A stretch of 64,000 nt of DNA from Catalimonadaceae bacterium JC749 (lineage in GTDB: Bacteria > Bacteroidota > Bacteroidia > Cytophagales > Cyclobacteriaceae). This document shows, piece after piece, positions 9,447-19,068 of the stretch. Under the pieces are notes generated by a model, which searched no databases, had not been told where the DNA came from, and saw only the letters and a list, made by a program, of their open reading frames with translations. The stretch lies in contig JAJNNC010000014.1 in assembly GCA_021730635.1 (NCBI GenBank), positions 62,001-126,000 on the forward strand, in the 5' to 3' direction. Positions within the stretch are counted from its first letter, which is position 1. Every line of letters starts with the position of its first letter. The position numbers and the translations under genes were made by a program.

Positions 9447-10151
9447 ATGAAACTGAATTTTGATGTCTTCAGAAAGTCAGCAGGGATGTTGAGTAGCATG
9501 GTGTTCGTGCTATGTATGACTAGCTGTTTGGAAGATGATTCGGACCCAGTGCCAGTGGCTTATGTCTCTATTTTTCATGCCTCACCCGATGCGCCTGATC
9601 TGGATGTTGTATTAGACGATCGGCAGCTTTTCAATGAGCCTCTTGAATACACAGACTATTCACGCTATCTGCAGTTTTATACCGGCAATCGGGATCTGGA
9701 GTTTACTCCTTATGATGCCAGCAATGTGTTGGCAGATACTTCCTATAATTTCCAGGCCGGTAAAGTGTATTCCGTATTTGTGACCAATCAGGTGGCAAAT
9801 CTTTCTACCCTGATTGTGGAAGACGAGATAGATTCTCTGGATGAGGATAAAGCTTGGGTGCGTTTCATTCATTTATCGCCGGATACTCCTGCCCTTGACT
9901 TTACCATAGGAGAGGAGGATACCCCTTTATTTGCCAACCGGCTCTTCAGACAGGCTACCGATTTTACAGAAGTAACACCCGATACGTATGACTTATCCGT
10001 CAAAGCGGCGGGAGATGACGATGCTTTGGTAACCGAGTCAGATGAAGAATTCGAAGCCGGTGGCATTTACACGGTTCTTATCCAGGGATTCACCGATACA
10101 CCTACGGGAAATTCCAATGACTTGAGCATACAAATCATTCAGAACCAATAA
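9447..10151 (+). CDS. DUF4397-domain lipoprotein
   Basis: From the ATG at 9447 the product has 234 residues: a lipoprotein signal ending LCMTSC, an acidic linker, then tandem beta-sandwich units. The signature of DUF4397, V(S/R)-F-(I)H-(A/L)SPD-(A/T)P-(D/A)LD, is seen twice: YVSIFHASPDAPDLDV near residue 32 and WVRFIHLSPDTPALDF near residue 140. The second half of each unit contains YSVFVTNQ or YTVLIQGF strands. These domains are common in secreted and surface proteins of Bacteroidota and have no known activity. The frame extends upstream to a GTG at 9396, but this would spoil the signal peptide. Probably anchored at the cell envelope. Confidence 0.83.
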   Translation: MKLNFDVFRKSAGMLSSMVFVLCMTSCLEDDSDPVPVAYVSIFHASPDAPDLDVVLDDRQLFNEPLEYTDYSRYLQFYTGNRDLEFTPYDASNVLADTSYNFQAGKVYSVFVTNQVANLSTLIVEDEIDSLDEDKAWVRFIHLSPDTPALDFTIGEEDTPLFANRLFRQATDFTEVTPDTYDLSVKAAGDDDALVTESDEEFEAGGIYTVLIQGFTDTPTGNSNDLSIQIIQNQ

Positions 10152-10520
10152 TGTTATAATCTCAACGTCGTGCAGTTCATGCCGAAAGCAAACCTGATTT
10201 TCTGATGAAAGGAAAAGTCCCTTTGATCTGCTCAGGTTCCGGCGCTACCTCCCTAGAACTATCAGTTCATGTCAGGAGGCAGGCCGGGTCTGAGGTGAAA
10301 ACGGGTTTGCTTTTGGGACAATGTGACGATAAACAAAACGCCTCAACCCATAGCCATTGCGGTTATTCACTGAAAAACCCTCGCGCCTCTCCCTTCAACT
10401 ATTGCTGCCAACAACCGTGAAGTTTCATGGACAAGGAGGCGTGGCTTCATTTGGATAACCCCGCCCGCCTTACCAAAAAAAACGATACGATCAGTAGCCG
10501 CTGACAGCTTTGTTTTATGC
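10152..10520. other. Intergenic region before gntR, about 370 bp
   Basis: A 71-codon frame at 10205-10420 has no family features and is rejected as a gene. A perfect 9-bp inverted pair, AAGCAAACC at 10187-10195 and its complement near 10305-10313, lies too far apart to act as a simple terminator. The control elements of gntR follow and are listed separately. Confidence 0.4.
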
Positions 10521-10528
10521 TAACTTTG
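10521..10528 (+). promoter_or_regulatory. Possible -7 element of the gntR promoter (TAACTTTG)
   Basis: The octamer TAACTTTG matches the Bacteroidota -7 consensus TAnnTTTG. It lies 52 bp before the TTG start of gntR and about 17 bp before the repeated operator-like motif, so a repressor bound there would block early transcription. No good TTTG -33 box is present at the expected distance, which lowers confidence. Confidence 0.35.
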
Positions 10529-10544
10529 CTTTATCTTTAACATC

Positions 10545-10568
10545 TATGTATGAATATATGAACATACA
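10545..10568 (+). promoter_or_regulatory. PUL1 operator-like motif, copy A (before gntR)
   Basis: The 24-bp site begins with two near-identical tandem octamers, TATGAATA and TATGAACA, preceded by TATG. It also has outer inverted hexamers TGTATG (10547-10552) and CATACA (10563-10568). It agrees with copy C at 20 of 24 positions and with copy B at 16. It ends 12 bp before the gntR start, which fits autoregulation by the encoded GntR protein. The binding protein is inferred, not seen. Confidence 0.65.
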
Positions 10569-10579
10569 GCCATAAAGCG

Positions 10580-11311
10580 TTGAAGAAATTTGAGATAGAA
10601 CATAACAGCGCCTTACCCCTGCACATTCAGGTAGAAAATCTGCTGCGTCAGATGATTGAAGACCCTGCCTATCAGGCTGGTAAATTGCTACCCAGGGAGG
10701 TGGATCTGGCCAAGCGGTTTGGCATCTCCAGGAATACGGTACGGCAGGCGACCAATAAACTTGTCAATGAGAATCTGCTGATCCGTAAGAAAGGCGTAGG
10801 CACGAGAGTGTCTAAAAAGACAGTTTCTACCAAACTGGACCATTGGTTTAGCTTTAGCCAGGAAATGCATGAAAAGGGGATGGAATTTACTAATTATGAC
10901 ATCAAATCAGGTTGGGTCAATGCCAACAGTGAGGTGGCAGAGAAGTTGCAGATTCCCAAAGGAAAGAAAATATTCCGGCTGGAGCGGCTCAGGGGATTGG
11001 ACAAAGGACCGATCGTGCACTTCATTTCTTATTTTCATCCTCGCATCGGGCTCACAGGCAACGAAGATTTCACCAGACATCTATATGAAATCCTGGAACA
11101 GGATTATGCGACAATACCTTCCACCTCAAAGGAAGAGATCAATGCCATCATCGCTGATAAGACATTGGCCAAGAAACTGAATATGAAGCCGGGAGAGCCT
11201 ATTCTGTTCAGAAAGCGGATCGTGTGTGACCCCGGAGACAGACCCATAGAGTACAATGTAGGTTACTACAGGGCAGACCGCTTCACTTATTTGATTGACA
11301 TCAAACGATAA
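10580..11311 (+). CDS. GntR-family transcriptional regulator with UTRA sensor domain
   Basis: The 243-residue protein starts at a TTG (no in-frame ATG or GTG lies between it and an upstream stop at 10559). Residues about 8-75 form the GntR winged helix (LPLHIQVENLLRQMI, the recognition part FGISRNTVRQATNKLVNE, and a wing RKKGVGTRV). Residues about 95-240 form a UTRA effector domain, with FRLERLRGLDKGPIVHFISYF and a closing EYNVGYYRADRFTYLIDI. UTRA domains of the HutC/FarR group bind sugars, sugar phosphates or other small molecules. It precedes GH92 and the susC run in the same direction. Three copies of one DNA motif, before gntR itself, the GH92 gene and susC, make it the probable local repressor or activator of PUL1. 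Confidence 0.92.
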   Translation: MKKFEIEHNSALPLHIQVENLLRQMIEDPAYQAGKLLPREVDLAKRFGISRNTVRQATNKLVNENLLIRKKGVGTRVSKKTVSTKLDHWFSFSQEMHEKGMEFTNYDIKSGWVNANSEVAEKLQIPKGKKIFRLERLRGLDKGPIVHFISYFHPRIGLTGNEDFTRHLYEILEQDYATIPSTSKEEINAIIADKTLAKKLNMKPGEPILFRKRIVCDPGDRPIEYNVGYYRADRFTYLIDIKR

Positions 11312-11352
11312 TTTTTTTGCCTCACAGAATATTACTATATTGAGCAATTAAT

Positions 11353-11376
11353 TATGTTCAAACATATGGACAAATT
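11353..11376 (+). promoter_or_regulatory. PUL1 operator-like motif, copy B (before the GH92 gene)
   Basis: This 24-bp site matches copy C at 20 of 24 positions; the shared core is ACATATGrACAAATT. It lies 110 bp before the preferred GH92 start and 41 bp after the gntR stop, in the position expected of an operator for a separate GH92 transcript. Confidence 0.6.
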
Positions 11377-11485
11377 GAGTGGAGTAGCCTAGAACAGTGG
11401 AAAGGGTACTTGTTGCTTGCTGATACCCTTAGGCTGTAGAAATCTAATGCAAATCATGACAACCCAAAACTTACTCTTCCATACC

Positions 11486-14215
11486 ATGACCTCATTAGCG
11501 GTAAACAACAGAAAAACTACCTTTTTATCAATCCTTTTCTTTTTCATGATCTTTGGGTCAGCCCTGGCTACACCGGATAACATTGCCCCTAACGCTACAG
11601 TCACTGCCTCCACTTCCCTGAATGATGATTTCTCCCCTGAGCATGTGGTAGATGGGATCATAGGCGTGCCTTCTATAGGAGAATGGGCTTGTGAGGGGGA
11701 TACCACAGACTGGGGATATATTCGATTTCCCTGGATACAACTGACCTGGGACCAGCCTCAGCAAATAAACCGGATCATTTTATATGACAGACCCTCTGCC
11801 AAAGATCACATAGCCGGAGGAAGATTGGAGTTCAGTGATGGCACAATGCTATGGGTCAATGAAATACCCAATGACGGCACAGCGAAATCCATTGATTTTG
11901 CCACCAAAACGGTGGAATGGGTGAAATTTGTGACTACCGATGGAAAGGGCAAAGACCTTGGTTTTTCCGAAATTGAAGTTTTTCCCAGTCCGGAGCAATA
12001 CCAGGATTATGTCTCCTGGGTAGACCCCTATATTGAAACCAACAGGGGGCGGTATATCTTTTTTATCACCGGATCCCGTCCGTTTGGTATGGTAAGCGCC
12101 GCCCCGCTCACCAGAAATAAGAACCAGAATGGGGGAGGCTATAATTATAATGAAGATGAAATACTGGGGTTTGAACAGATTCATTCCTGGATGATCTCCG
12201 GAATAGAGGTCATGCCCACTCCCGCTACGGTTGATCCCACCCAAGGTCAACAGGGGTGGAAGTCAAAGTTTTCCCATGAGGGGGAAATAGTGCAGCCGGG
12301 TTACCATCGGGTGTTCCTGCAGGATCATGACACCTGGGTGGAATTTACCACGACAGAAAGAGTCAGCTTCTACAGGTTTCGTTTTACCAAAGCGATGCAG
12401 GCCCAGGTGTTGACCAATCTGGGAGGATATGTGAGCAACAGCACCATGACCGATGCGGTGGTAAAAAAGGTGAGCGACCAGGCGTTGGAAGGTTCTTTCA
12501 GTTCTGTAGACCGCTATTGGGGTGGCCCGAAAGAAGTGAAAATATTTTTTGTGGCGCAGTTTGACAAGCCTTATGAATCCTTACATGGTTGGAAGGGAAA
12601 GGAAATCAGAGAAAACATTGATGAAATTTCCGGCGATAGCGCAGGGGTCGCTGCCAGATATGAGGTGAAGGCGGGTGATGTGGTACAAATGAAGATTGCC
12701 ATTTCTTATACCAGCATAGAAAATGCCCGGAAAAATTTACAAGCCGAATGTACCACCTGGGATTTTGATACCGTCAGGCAGGACTCGAGAAAGGTGTGGA
12801 ACGATTGGCTCAGCAAGATCAAGGTAGAAGGCGGTACCCATGCCCAGACTATTAAGTTCTATACCGATCTGTGGCATGTGTTGCTGGGTCGGCAGAAGAT
12901 TAATGATGTTTCCGGAGATTATCCTGACAGGACGACAGGCACCCGGGAAGGCACCTTTACAGAGGCTGTGTTTAAGGTTAAAACACTCCCTAAAGATCAG
13001 GAGGGCAACGTGAAATTCAACATGTATAATTCTGATGCCTGGTGGCTGACCCAATGGAACCTGAACATTCTCTGGGGACTGGCCTGGCCCGAGGTGATGG
13101 ATGAAATGTCGTCTTCTATGGTACAATACGCCGTCAACGGCTATTTGCTGCCTAGAGGCCCCTGTGGCGGTGGCTACTCCTATATCATGACGGGTTGTCC
13201 GGCCACAAACCTGGTGGTCAGCACTTTCCAGAAAGGTCTTTTGACGAAGATAGATGAAAAGCTGGCGTACGAAAAGTTAAAGCAAAACCACCTGCCAGGG
13301 GGTATGCTGGGCGATAGCGCCGATATTGACTTTTATAGTCAAAATGGGTATTGGCCTGGCAACGCGGGTATCACGGTAGAGGCTGCGTTTCAGGATTTTG
13401 CTTTGTCACAAATGGCCTTGCGTTTGGGTAAAAAGAAAGACTACCGCTTCTTTTCTGATCGCTCAAAAGGTTGGAAAAAACTATTTGAAGAGGATCAGAA
13501 GCTGCTTTTTCCCAAAGACCCTCAGGGTACGTTTATGCATCATAATCCCTTGTCCGGCGCCGGATGGGTAGAGGCGAATGCCTGGCAGGCGACCTGGTCC
13601 GTATCCCATGACATAGCCGCCCTGGCCGAGATGATGGGAGGTTCGGATACCCTTTGTGCCAAACTGAATTATGCTTTTGAGCAAGCTGAATCCAGCGACT
13701 TTGTGTTTGCCTACAACGATGGATATGTGAGCTATGCCAACCAGCCAGGATGCTCCAACGCCCACGTCTTCAACCATGCAGGCAAACCCTGGCTCACCCA
13801 GTATTGGGTGCGAAAAGTGAAGGAAAAGGCTTATGGGGGTATCACGCCAGACCTTGGCTATGGGGGGCATGATGAGGACCAGGGGCAAATGGGCGGTGTC
13901 AGTGCCCTCATGGCGATAGGTTTGTTCAGCCTACAGGGCAACGTTTCTGCCGAACCTACCTATGAGATTACCAGTCCGGTCTTTGACAAGATCACCATAG
14001 AACTTGATCCTGAGTACTATTCCGGAAAACAGTTTACCATTACCACACACCACAACGACAAGGAAAACCTGTATATCCAAAAGGCAACCCTCAATAGTGA
14101 GCCGCTGGACCGTTTTTGGTTTGCTCATGAAACCTATGCAAAAGGCGGTACACTGGAAATATGGCTGGGCCCTGAACCCAACAAACAGTGGGGAACCAAG
14201 GCCTCAGAAGATTAG
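11486..14215 (+). CDS. GH92 family alpha-mannosidase with N-terminal F5/8-type-C-like domain
   Basis: GH92 enzymes are calcium-dependent exo-alpha-mannosidases acting on mannoside side chains or N-glycan-like mannan. From ATG 11486 the product has 909 residues: signal peptide (to ...FGSALA), a discoidin-like domain (about 25-165; 'ATVTASTSLNDDFSPEHVVDG' type start, LTWDQPQQINRIILYDR) and the two-domain GH92 body beginning YVSWVDPYIETNRGR. Hallmarks are EANAWQATWSVSHD (putative acid Glu codon at 13571) and GGHDEDQGQMGG (Asp codons at 13871 and 13877), which correspond to the conserved acid and base regions. Two other in-frame ATGs (11447, 11456) and a TTG (11417) are possible starts but lengthen the n-region of the signal. 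It lies between gntR and susC and defines the substrate type of PUL1. Confidence 0.92.
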   Translation: MTSLAVNNRKTTFLSILFFFMIFGSALATPDNIAPNATVTASTSLNDDFSPEHVVDGIIGVPSIGEWACEGDTTDWGYIRFPWIQLTWDQPQQINRIILYDRPSAKDHIAGGRLEFSDGTMLWVNEIPNDGTAKSIDFATKTVEWVKFVTTDGKGKDLGFSEIEVFPSPEQYQDYVSWVDPYIETNRGRYIFFITGSRPFGMVSAAPLTRNKNQNGGGYNYNEDEILGFEQIHSWMISGIEVMPTPATVDPTQGQQGWKSKFSHEGEIVQPGYHRVFLQDHDTWVEFTTTERVSFYRFRFTKAMQAQVLTNLGGYVSNSTMTDAVVKKVSDQALEGSFSSVDRYWGGPKEVKIFFVAQFDKPYESLHGWKGKEIRENIDEISGDSAGVAARYEVKAGDVVQMKIAISYTSIENARKNLQAECTTWDFDTVRQDSRKVWNDWLSKIKVEGGTHAQTIKFYTDLWHVLLGRQKINDVSGDYPDRTTGTREGTFTEAVFKVKTLPKDQEGNVKFNMYNSDAWWLTQWNLNILWGLAWPEVMDEMSSSMVQYAVNGYLLPRGPCGGGYSYIMTGCPATNLVVSTFQKGLLTKIDEKLAYEKLKQNHLPGGMLGDSADIDFYSQNGYWPGNAGITVEAAFQDFALSQMALRLGKKKDYRFFSDRSKGWKKLFEEDQKLLFPKDPQGTFMHHNPLSGAGWVEANAWQATWSVSHDIAALAEMMGGSDTLCAKLNYAFEQAESSDFVFAYNDGYVSYANQPGCSNAHVFNHAGKPWLTQYWVRKVKEKAYGGITPDLGYGGHDEDQGQMGGVSALMAIGLFSLQGNVSAEPTYEITSPVFDKITIELDPEYYSGKQFTITTHHNDKENLYIQKATLNSEPLDRFWFAHETYAKGGTLEIWLGPEPNKQWGTKASED

Positions 14216-14275
14216 CCTCTGGTGATGAAAAAAGTGGAGGAATAGTTTTTTTATTCAATTATTTTTATCAATTTT

Positions 14276-14299
14276 AATTTGTTCATATGTTCATACATA
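14276..14299 (-). promoter_or_regulatory. PUL1 operator-like motif, copy C (before susC)
   Basis: Read on the minus strand, this copy contains the tandem octamer TATGAACA TATGAACA in full, preceded by TATG. It matches copies A and B at 20 of 24 positions each. It lies in the 188-bp spacer between the GH92 gene and susC, 105 bp before the susC start, so the long operon has its own control site. Confidence 0.65.
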
Positions 14300-14403
14300 T
14301 AAATCCTTTCTGTTATGAATAGTACATAAGCCATAGAAATACTACTACATGCCCTGGCATGTTGAACAACATTACTTGTACCCCACAAAATTATTCTAAT
14401 ACT

Positions 14404-17400
14404 ATGAAACAACCATTCTACTTGATTATCCTGGGTACCCTTTTCTTTTTTCAAGACTCATTCGCAAAGGATATACCCCGTTTCATGCCTGCGTTCTTTC
14501 AGGATAAATCCATATCCGGAAAGGTGACTTCTATGGAGGGAGAGGCCTTACCTGGCGTAAACATTATTGTAAAAGGCACCACCGCAGGCACGGTCACCGA
14601 CGTCAACGGTAGCTATAGAATTGCGGTACCGGATCAGGACGCTGTATTGGTGTTTTCCTATGTCGGTTATTTATCGGAAGAAGTGGCCGTCAATGATCAA
14701 TCGGTTATCGATGTGGTACTGGCTCCCAACCTTGAATCTTTGTCCGAAGTGGTCGTCATTGGCTATGGTACGGCCAAAAAGTCTGACCTGACCGGAGCGG
14801 TGACGTCCGTAAAGGCGGAAGAATTGGAAGCCATTCCTGTCACCTCTTTTGATCAGGCACTGCAGGGGAGAGCCGCCGGCGTGCAGGTCGTACAATCTAC
14901 GGGAGCTCCGGGAGGAGGGACCAATATTCGTATCCGGGGAACCAGCTCGGTGAATGCTAGCAGTGAGCCCTTGTATGTCATCGATGGGATGCTGGTCAAC
15001 AGTAATGTAGGGGAAATGTCCATAGGCGGCAGAGGACCGGCCATCAGCCCCCTGGCTTCTATCAACCCAAGCGATATTGCCTCTATCGAAATATTAAAGG
15101 ACGCTTCTGCCACTGCTATCTATGGTTCAAGAGGAGCCAATGGGGTTGTACTGATCACCACGAAGAGAGGACAAGCCGGAGAAGGTAAAGTAAGTTTTGA
15201 GGCCTATTATGGCTTGCAGGAAGCTGCTAACCAGCTCGATCTGTTAAATGCAGAGCAATTTGCCCAGCTGGTAAACGAGGCAAATATCAACGCGGGGTTG
15301 AATCCTGCCTATGTCAACCCTTCCACTTTAGGGGAAGGAACCGATTGGCAGGAAGAACTTCTGCGGGTGGCGCCTCAGGCCAATTATCAGCTTTCCTTAA
15401 CAGGAGGTAACGAAAAAACCCGGTATGCCCTCACAGGCGGGTATTTTATGCAGGATGGAATTGTGATAGGTTCGGATTTCGACAGGTACTCCTTCAGAAC
15501 CAATCTGGACACAGACGTGAATGACAAGCTAACGGTTGGCACCCAGCTTTCCTACAACAGACTGTCTTCCAATGGTGTATTAACCGGGCCCGGTCAGATC
15601 ATTCCCGGGGTGATCACCAGTGCCCTGCAATTCAACCCCATTCTTCCGGTGTATGACCCCAGAGAAGTACTAGGGTATACTTATGAGCATATCCCCAGGA
15701 TTGGTATCGGCAACCCGATTGCTGAAGCCAGGGAGTACCTGGCGGAAACCAATACTTCCAGAATACTGGGCAATGTGTATGCGCAATATGATATCCTGGA
15801 AGGATTGACTTTCAGAAGTAGTTTTGGCATCGACGGTTTATCTACCAAATCCAATACCTTTGGACCGAACCATCTGAAAAGGACACAAAATAGTTTTGGA
15901 GAAGCCAGTGTCAGCACCCTTCAGGCCCTGAGCTGGCAGAATACCAATACGCTTACCTTCCAAAAAAATATCAATGAGCATCATCACTTCGATGCGGTGG
16001 TGGGGTTTGAAATGCAGCAATTCAACAACGAATCGCTGAATACGCTGGCCTTTGATTTTCCTGATTCCAGGACAGGCTGGCACAATATCAGTGCGGCAGA
16101 GAATCCTCAGGAAGCTTCCAACGGAGAATTGGAATGGAGCCTGGTTTCTTATCTGGGACGGATCAATTATTCGTTTTATGATAAATATCTGCTGACCCTC
16201 TCCGGCCGGATAGATGGTTCCTCAAAATTCGCCAAAGGTAATAAATACGGCTTTTTCCCTTCAGGAGCCTTTGCCTGGAGAGTTTCCGACGAACCTTTTA
16301 TGCAGGACATCGGCTTTATTTATCATTTGAAAGTAAGAGCCAGCTATGGTTTGATCGGTAACCAGTCTATCGGTCCTTATGGATCTCTGGCACTGATCAC
16401 TCCGTTTGGAGAAGGTGTTTTTAACAGCGCTACCGGCAGTACCGTGTTTTTCGGGCGCGAGCCCCTGTCTTATCCCAACCAGGATCTGCAATGGGAATCT
16501 ACCCAGCAGGCCAATCTGGGTATAGACTTTTCTGTCCTGGAAGGAAGAGTGGCGCTCACGGCCGATCTTTATCATAAGAAAACCTCAGACCTGTTGCTGC
16601 AAACGCCTATCCCTCTGACCTCCGGCTTTCAAAATACCCTGCTCAATGTAGGCAATGTGGAAAACCGGGGCATTGACCTGTCTGTCAACTCTGTGAATAC
16701 CAATGGAGCTGTTTCCTGGAGTACTTCTCTTAATTTTTCTGTCAACAGAAATAAAATTACAAACCTGGCCAGAGAAGAGGATATCAATCTGCAGTTCGGC
16801 GGAAACCTGTTGAGAGAAGGAGAACCCATCGGAACCTTTTATGGCTATGTGTTCGATGGCATTTACCAAACCGACGAAGAAGCCGATGCCAGTCCGGTTC
16901 TGGCAGGACAAAGTCCTTCAGCCGGTGACAGAAAATACAGGGACATCAGCGGACCGGAGGGCACACCTGATGGGGTCGTCAATGATTTTGACAGAACCAT
17001 TATTGGTTCTGCTCAGCCTAACTTCGTCTGGGGTCTCAACAATGATGTTGCCTACAAAAACTTTTCGTTGAACTTTTTCTTTCAGGGATCGCAGGGCAAT
17101 GAAATGGTTAACATGAATCTGATCACGCTGGAAAATGTCAATGGACAGCAAAATGTACGGGAAGAGGTCTGGGTCAATAGATGGACACCTGACAATCCCA
17201 GCAATGAATATGCCCGTCCACTGGCTACAGCCAGCGACAATGTATTTTCTTCCCGGTTTGTGGAAGATGCCTCTTACATCCGGTTAAGAAGTATCACTTT
17301 GAGTTATGATCTGGCCCCCGCCATGCTGGAAAGGATAGGTATCGAAAACCTCAGAGTCTATACCAGCGCTTCCAATCTTCTGACCTGGACAGACTATAGC

Positions 17401-17514
17401 GGTTACGATCCGGAAGGCAATGCCTATGGCGCTACCACCAATATTGTAGGCGTAGATGATGGGAACTATCCGCAAACCAGGACTTACTTATTAGGCATCA
17501 AACTGGGATTTTAA
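14404..17514 (+). CDS. SusC-like TonB-dependent outer-membrane transporter (PUL1)
   Basis: SusC proteins import oligosaccharides across the outer membrane, driven by TonB. The product from ATG 14404 has 1036 residues: signal peptide (MKQPFYLIILGTLFFFQDSFA), carboxypeptidase-regulatory-like domain (about 40-115; ISGKVTSMEGEALPGVNI), the SusC signature VVVIGYGTAKKSDLTGAV, a plug domain (about 125-240; PLYVIDGM, SIEILKDASATAIYGSRGANGV) and a 22-strand-type barrel to the C-terminal LLGIKLGF. An ATG 45 bp upstream (14359) would only add residues before the signal. It is followed after 18 bp by susD, the standard pair. The partner GH92 suggests mannose-rich oligosaccharides as cargo. Confidence 0.96.
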   Translation: MKQPFYLIILGTLFFFQDSFAKDIPRFMPAFFQDKSISGKVTSMEGEALPGVNIIVKGTTAGTVTDVNGSYRIAVPDQDAVLVFSYVGYLSEEVAVNDQSVIDVVLAPNLESLSEVVVIGYGTAKKSDLTGAVTSVKAEELEAIPVTSFDQALQGRAAGVQVVQSTGAPGGGTNIRIRGTSSVNASSEPLYVIDGMLVNSNVGEMSIGGRGPAISPLASINPSDIASIEILKDASATAIYGSRGANGVVLITTKRGQAGEGKVSFEAYYGLQEAANQLDLLNAEQFAQLVNEANINAGLNPAYVNPSTLGEGTDWQEELLRVAPQANYQLSLTGGNEKTRYALTGGYFMQDGIVIGSDFDRYSFRTNLDTDVNDKLTVGTQLSYNRLSSNGVLTGPGQIIPGVITSALQFNPILPVYDPREVLGYTYEHIPRIGIGNPIAEAREYLAETNTSRILGNVYAQYDILEGLTFRSSFGIDGLSTKSNTFGPNHLKRTQNSFGEASVSTLQALSWQNTNTLTFQKNINEHHHFDAVVGFEMQQFNNESLNTLAFDFPDSRTGWHNISAAENPQEASNGELEWSLVSYLGRINYSFYDKYLLTLSGRIDGSSKFAKGNKYGFFPSGAFAWRVSDEPFMQDIGFIYHLKVRASYGLIGNQSIGPYGSLALITPFGEGVFNSATGSTVFFGREPLSYPNQDLQWESTQQANLGIDFSVLEGRVALTADLYHKKTSDLLLQTPIPLTSGFQNTLLNVGNVENRGIDLSVNSVNTNGAVSWSTSLNFSVNRNKITNLAREEDINLQFGGNLLREGEPIGTFYGYVFDGIYQTDEEADASPVLAGQSPSAGDRKYRDISGPEGTPDGVVNDFDRTIIGSAQPNFVWGLNNDVAYKNFSLNFFFQGSQGNEMVNMNLITLENVNGQQNVREEVWVNRWTPDNPSNEYARPLATASDNVFSSRFVEDASYIRLRSITLSYDLAPAMLERIGIENLRVYTSASNLLTWTDYSGYDPEGNAYGATTNIVGVDDGNYPQTRTYLLGIKLGF

Positions 17515-17532
17515 TTACAAATGACGACAACC

Positions 17533-19017
17533 ATGAAAAAATTACTCAAAGGCTCAATGCCCGGTTTCCTGATGGTATGCCTGGGTATGCTGATGGCTTC
17601 CTGCAGCGATTTTCTGGAGGAAAACCCACAAAACAGTGTAGCACAAAATAATTTTTATACAACCGAGCAGGATGCGCTATCGGCCGTGAATGCCATCTAT
17701 GCCTATTTAGGCTCTTATAATCTGGACGGAACCGGCCCTTTTCCCGGCAATACGGCGGGTGTATATCACAGCACCTTTTGGGTCACGGTAGGACTTGCCT
17801 CTGATAATCTGATGAATAATCAGGCAGGTGCCATACAGAATGACCAACTCGCTACCTTTTCCTATAACGCTGAAAATGGCAATTTCCTGGAAATCTGGCG
17901 GGTACACTACAAAGCGATCTATCTGGCTAACATTGCCATTGAAAGGATTCCGGGCATTACCATGGACGAAACATTGAAGAACAGACTGGTTAATGAGGCT
18001 AAATTCCTGAGAGGGCTACTGTATTTTAACCTGGTGAGATTGTTTGGCAGTATTCCATTGCTGCTGGAGGAAAATGCACCCCTGAACCCGGAAGCAGCCG
18101 CAGAAGAAGCCATATATACCCAGATTATCAACGACCTGACCGATGCCGAAGCCTTGCCGCCGGATGGAAGCATAGAAGAGGGAAGAGCCACCCGGGGCGC
18201 TGCCCAATCGTTACTGGCCCTGGTTCATCTCACCTTGAAAGATTATGAAAATGCTGCTGCCAAAGCTTTATCCGTAATTGAGTCAGGCAGTTATGCCCTG
18301 TGGGATAATTTTGGAGATGTCTTCAAGCTGTCCAGCCGGGGAGGAAAAGAGGCCATCTTCTCCATCGGTTTCGGGGATGCCGGTGGGGCTATTTCTTTTT
18401 GGGAAGTAGGCCAGTTCAATGTAAGACTGTTGCCGAGAGAACTGTCAACGGAAAGAGCCAATGTGAGCAATACGCAGGGATGGCAAACAGCTACGCAAGA
18501 CCTGTATGAGTCGTATGCTCCTACGGATGAAAGAAGAGCTGTCACTTTTATGACAGAGTTTCCTGACGATGAAGGCAATGTGATCACCCTGGATAAAATC
18601 TATATTAAAAAATACTGGGATGAACCGGCAGACCCTACTGCGGGAGGTTCTGTCAATGATTTTCCGGTCATACGGTATGCCGAAGTGCTGTTGATTTATG
18701 CCGAAGCCCAGGCCGCACTGGGTAATTTTGACGTGGCCAATGATTATTTGAACCTGGTAAGAAACCGGGCCAATCTGGAGAATGTCAGCATCAATGAGAT
18801 ATCAGCCTTTAATGAGGCTATCTTAATGGAAAGGAGAAAAGAATTTGTGGCAGAAGGTAAAAGATGGTTTGATCTGGTAAGAATGGAAAAGTTAGATGAG
18901 AAAGTACACCAGGCCAAAGATGAGGCGTATGAAACACCGATTCCAACCCTGGGACCTGACTACTATCAGTTTCCTATTCCTCAGGAGGAAAAAGATGTAA
19001 ACGAAAATCTGCAGTAG
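17533..19017 (+). CDS. SusD-like surface glycan-binding lipoprotein (PUL1)
   Basis: SusD proteins sit as a lid on SusC and capture glycans at the cell surface. The 494-residue product (from ATG 17533; an ATG at 17521 is also possible) has a lipoprotein signal ending LMASC, followed by SDFLEENPQN, the typical mature start. TPR-like helices follow, with EAKFLRGLLYFNLVRLFGSIPLL around residue 155 and the C-terminal signature AEVLLIYAEAQAALGNFDVANDYLNLVRNRA (about 375-405) and ERRKEFVAEGKRWFDLVRM. It is tightly linked to susC and to the lipoprotein gene that starts 51 bp later. Confidence 0.95.
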   Translation: MKKLLKGSMPGFLMVCLGMLMASCSDFLEENPQNSVAQNNFYTTEQDALSAVNAIYAYLGSYNLDGTGPFPGNTAGVYHSTFWVTVGLASDNLMNNQAGAIQNDQLATFSYNAENGNFLEIWRVHYKAIYLANIAIERIPGITMDETLKNRLVNEAKFLRGLLYFNLVRLFGSIPLLLEENAPLNPEAAAEEAIYTQIINDLTDAEALPPDGSIEEGRATRGAAQSLLALVHLTLKDYENAAAKALSVIESGSYALWDNFGDVFKLSSRGGKEAIFSIGFGDAGGAISFWEVGQFNVRLLPRELSTERANVSNTQGWQTATQDLYESYAPTDERRAVTFMTEFPDDEGNVITLDKIYIKKYWDEPADPTAGGSVNDFPVIRYAEVLLIYAEAQAALGNFDVANDYLNLVRNRANLENVSINEISAFNEAILMERRKEFVAEGKRWFDLVRMEKLDEKVHQAKDEAYETPIPTLGPDYYQFPIPQEEKDVNENLQ

Positions 19018-19068
19018 AGGATGTTATTGACAGACTTATCCAGTAAGAACCTATTTAATACCAAGATA

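Noticed and set aside
10187-10313. Inverted pair AAGCAAACC / GGTTTGCTT
   Set aside because: The arms are over 100 bp apart and have no other element between them; could be chance.
10205-10420. 71-codon open frame before gntR
   Set aside because: Composition is unlike neighbouring genes, and no motif or start signal supports it.
14216-14253. Hairpin CCTC...GAGG with T-run after the GH92 gene
   Set aside because: The stem is only 4-5 bp with a 17-base loop; too weak to call a terminator.
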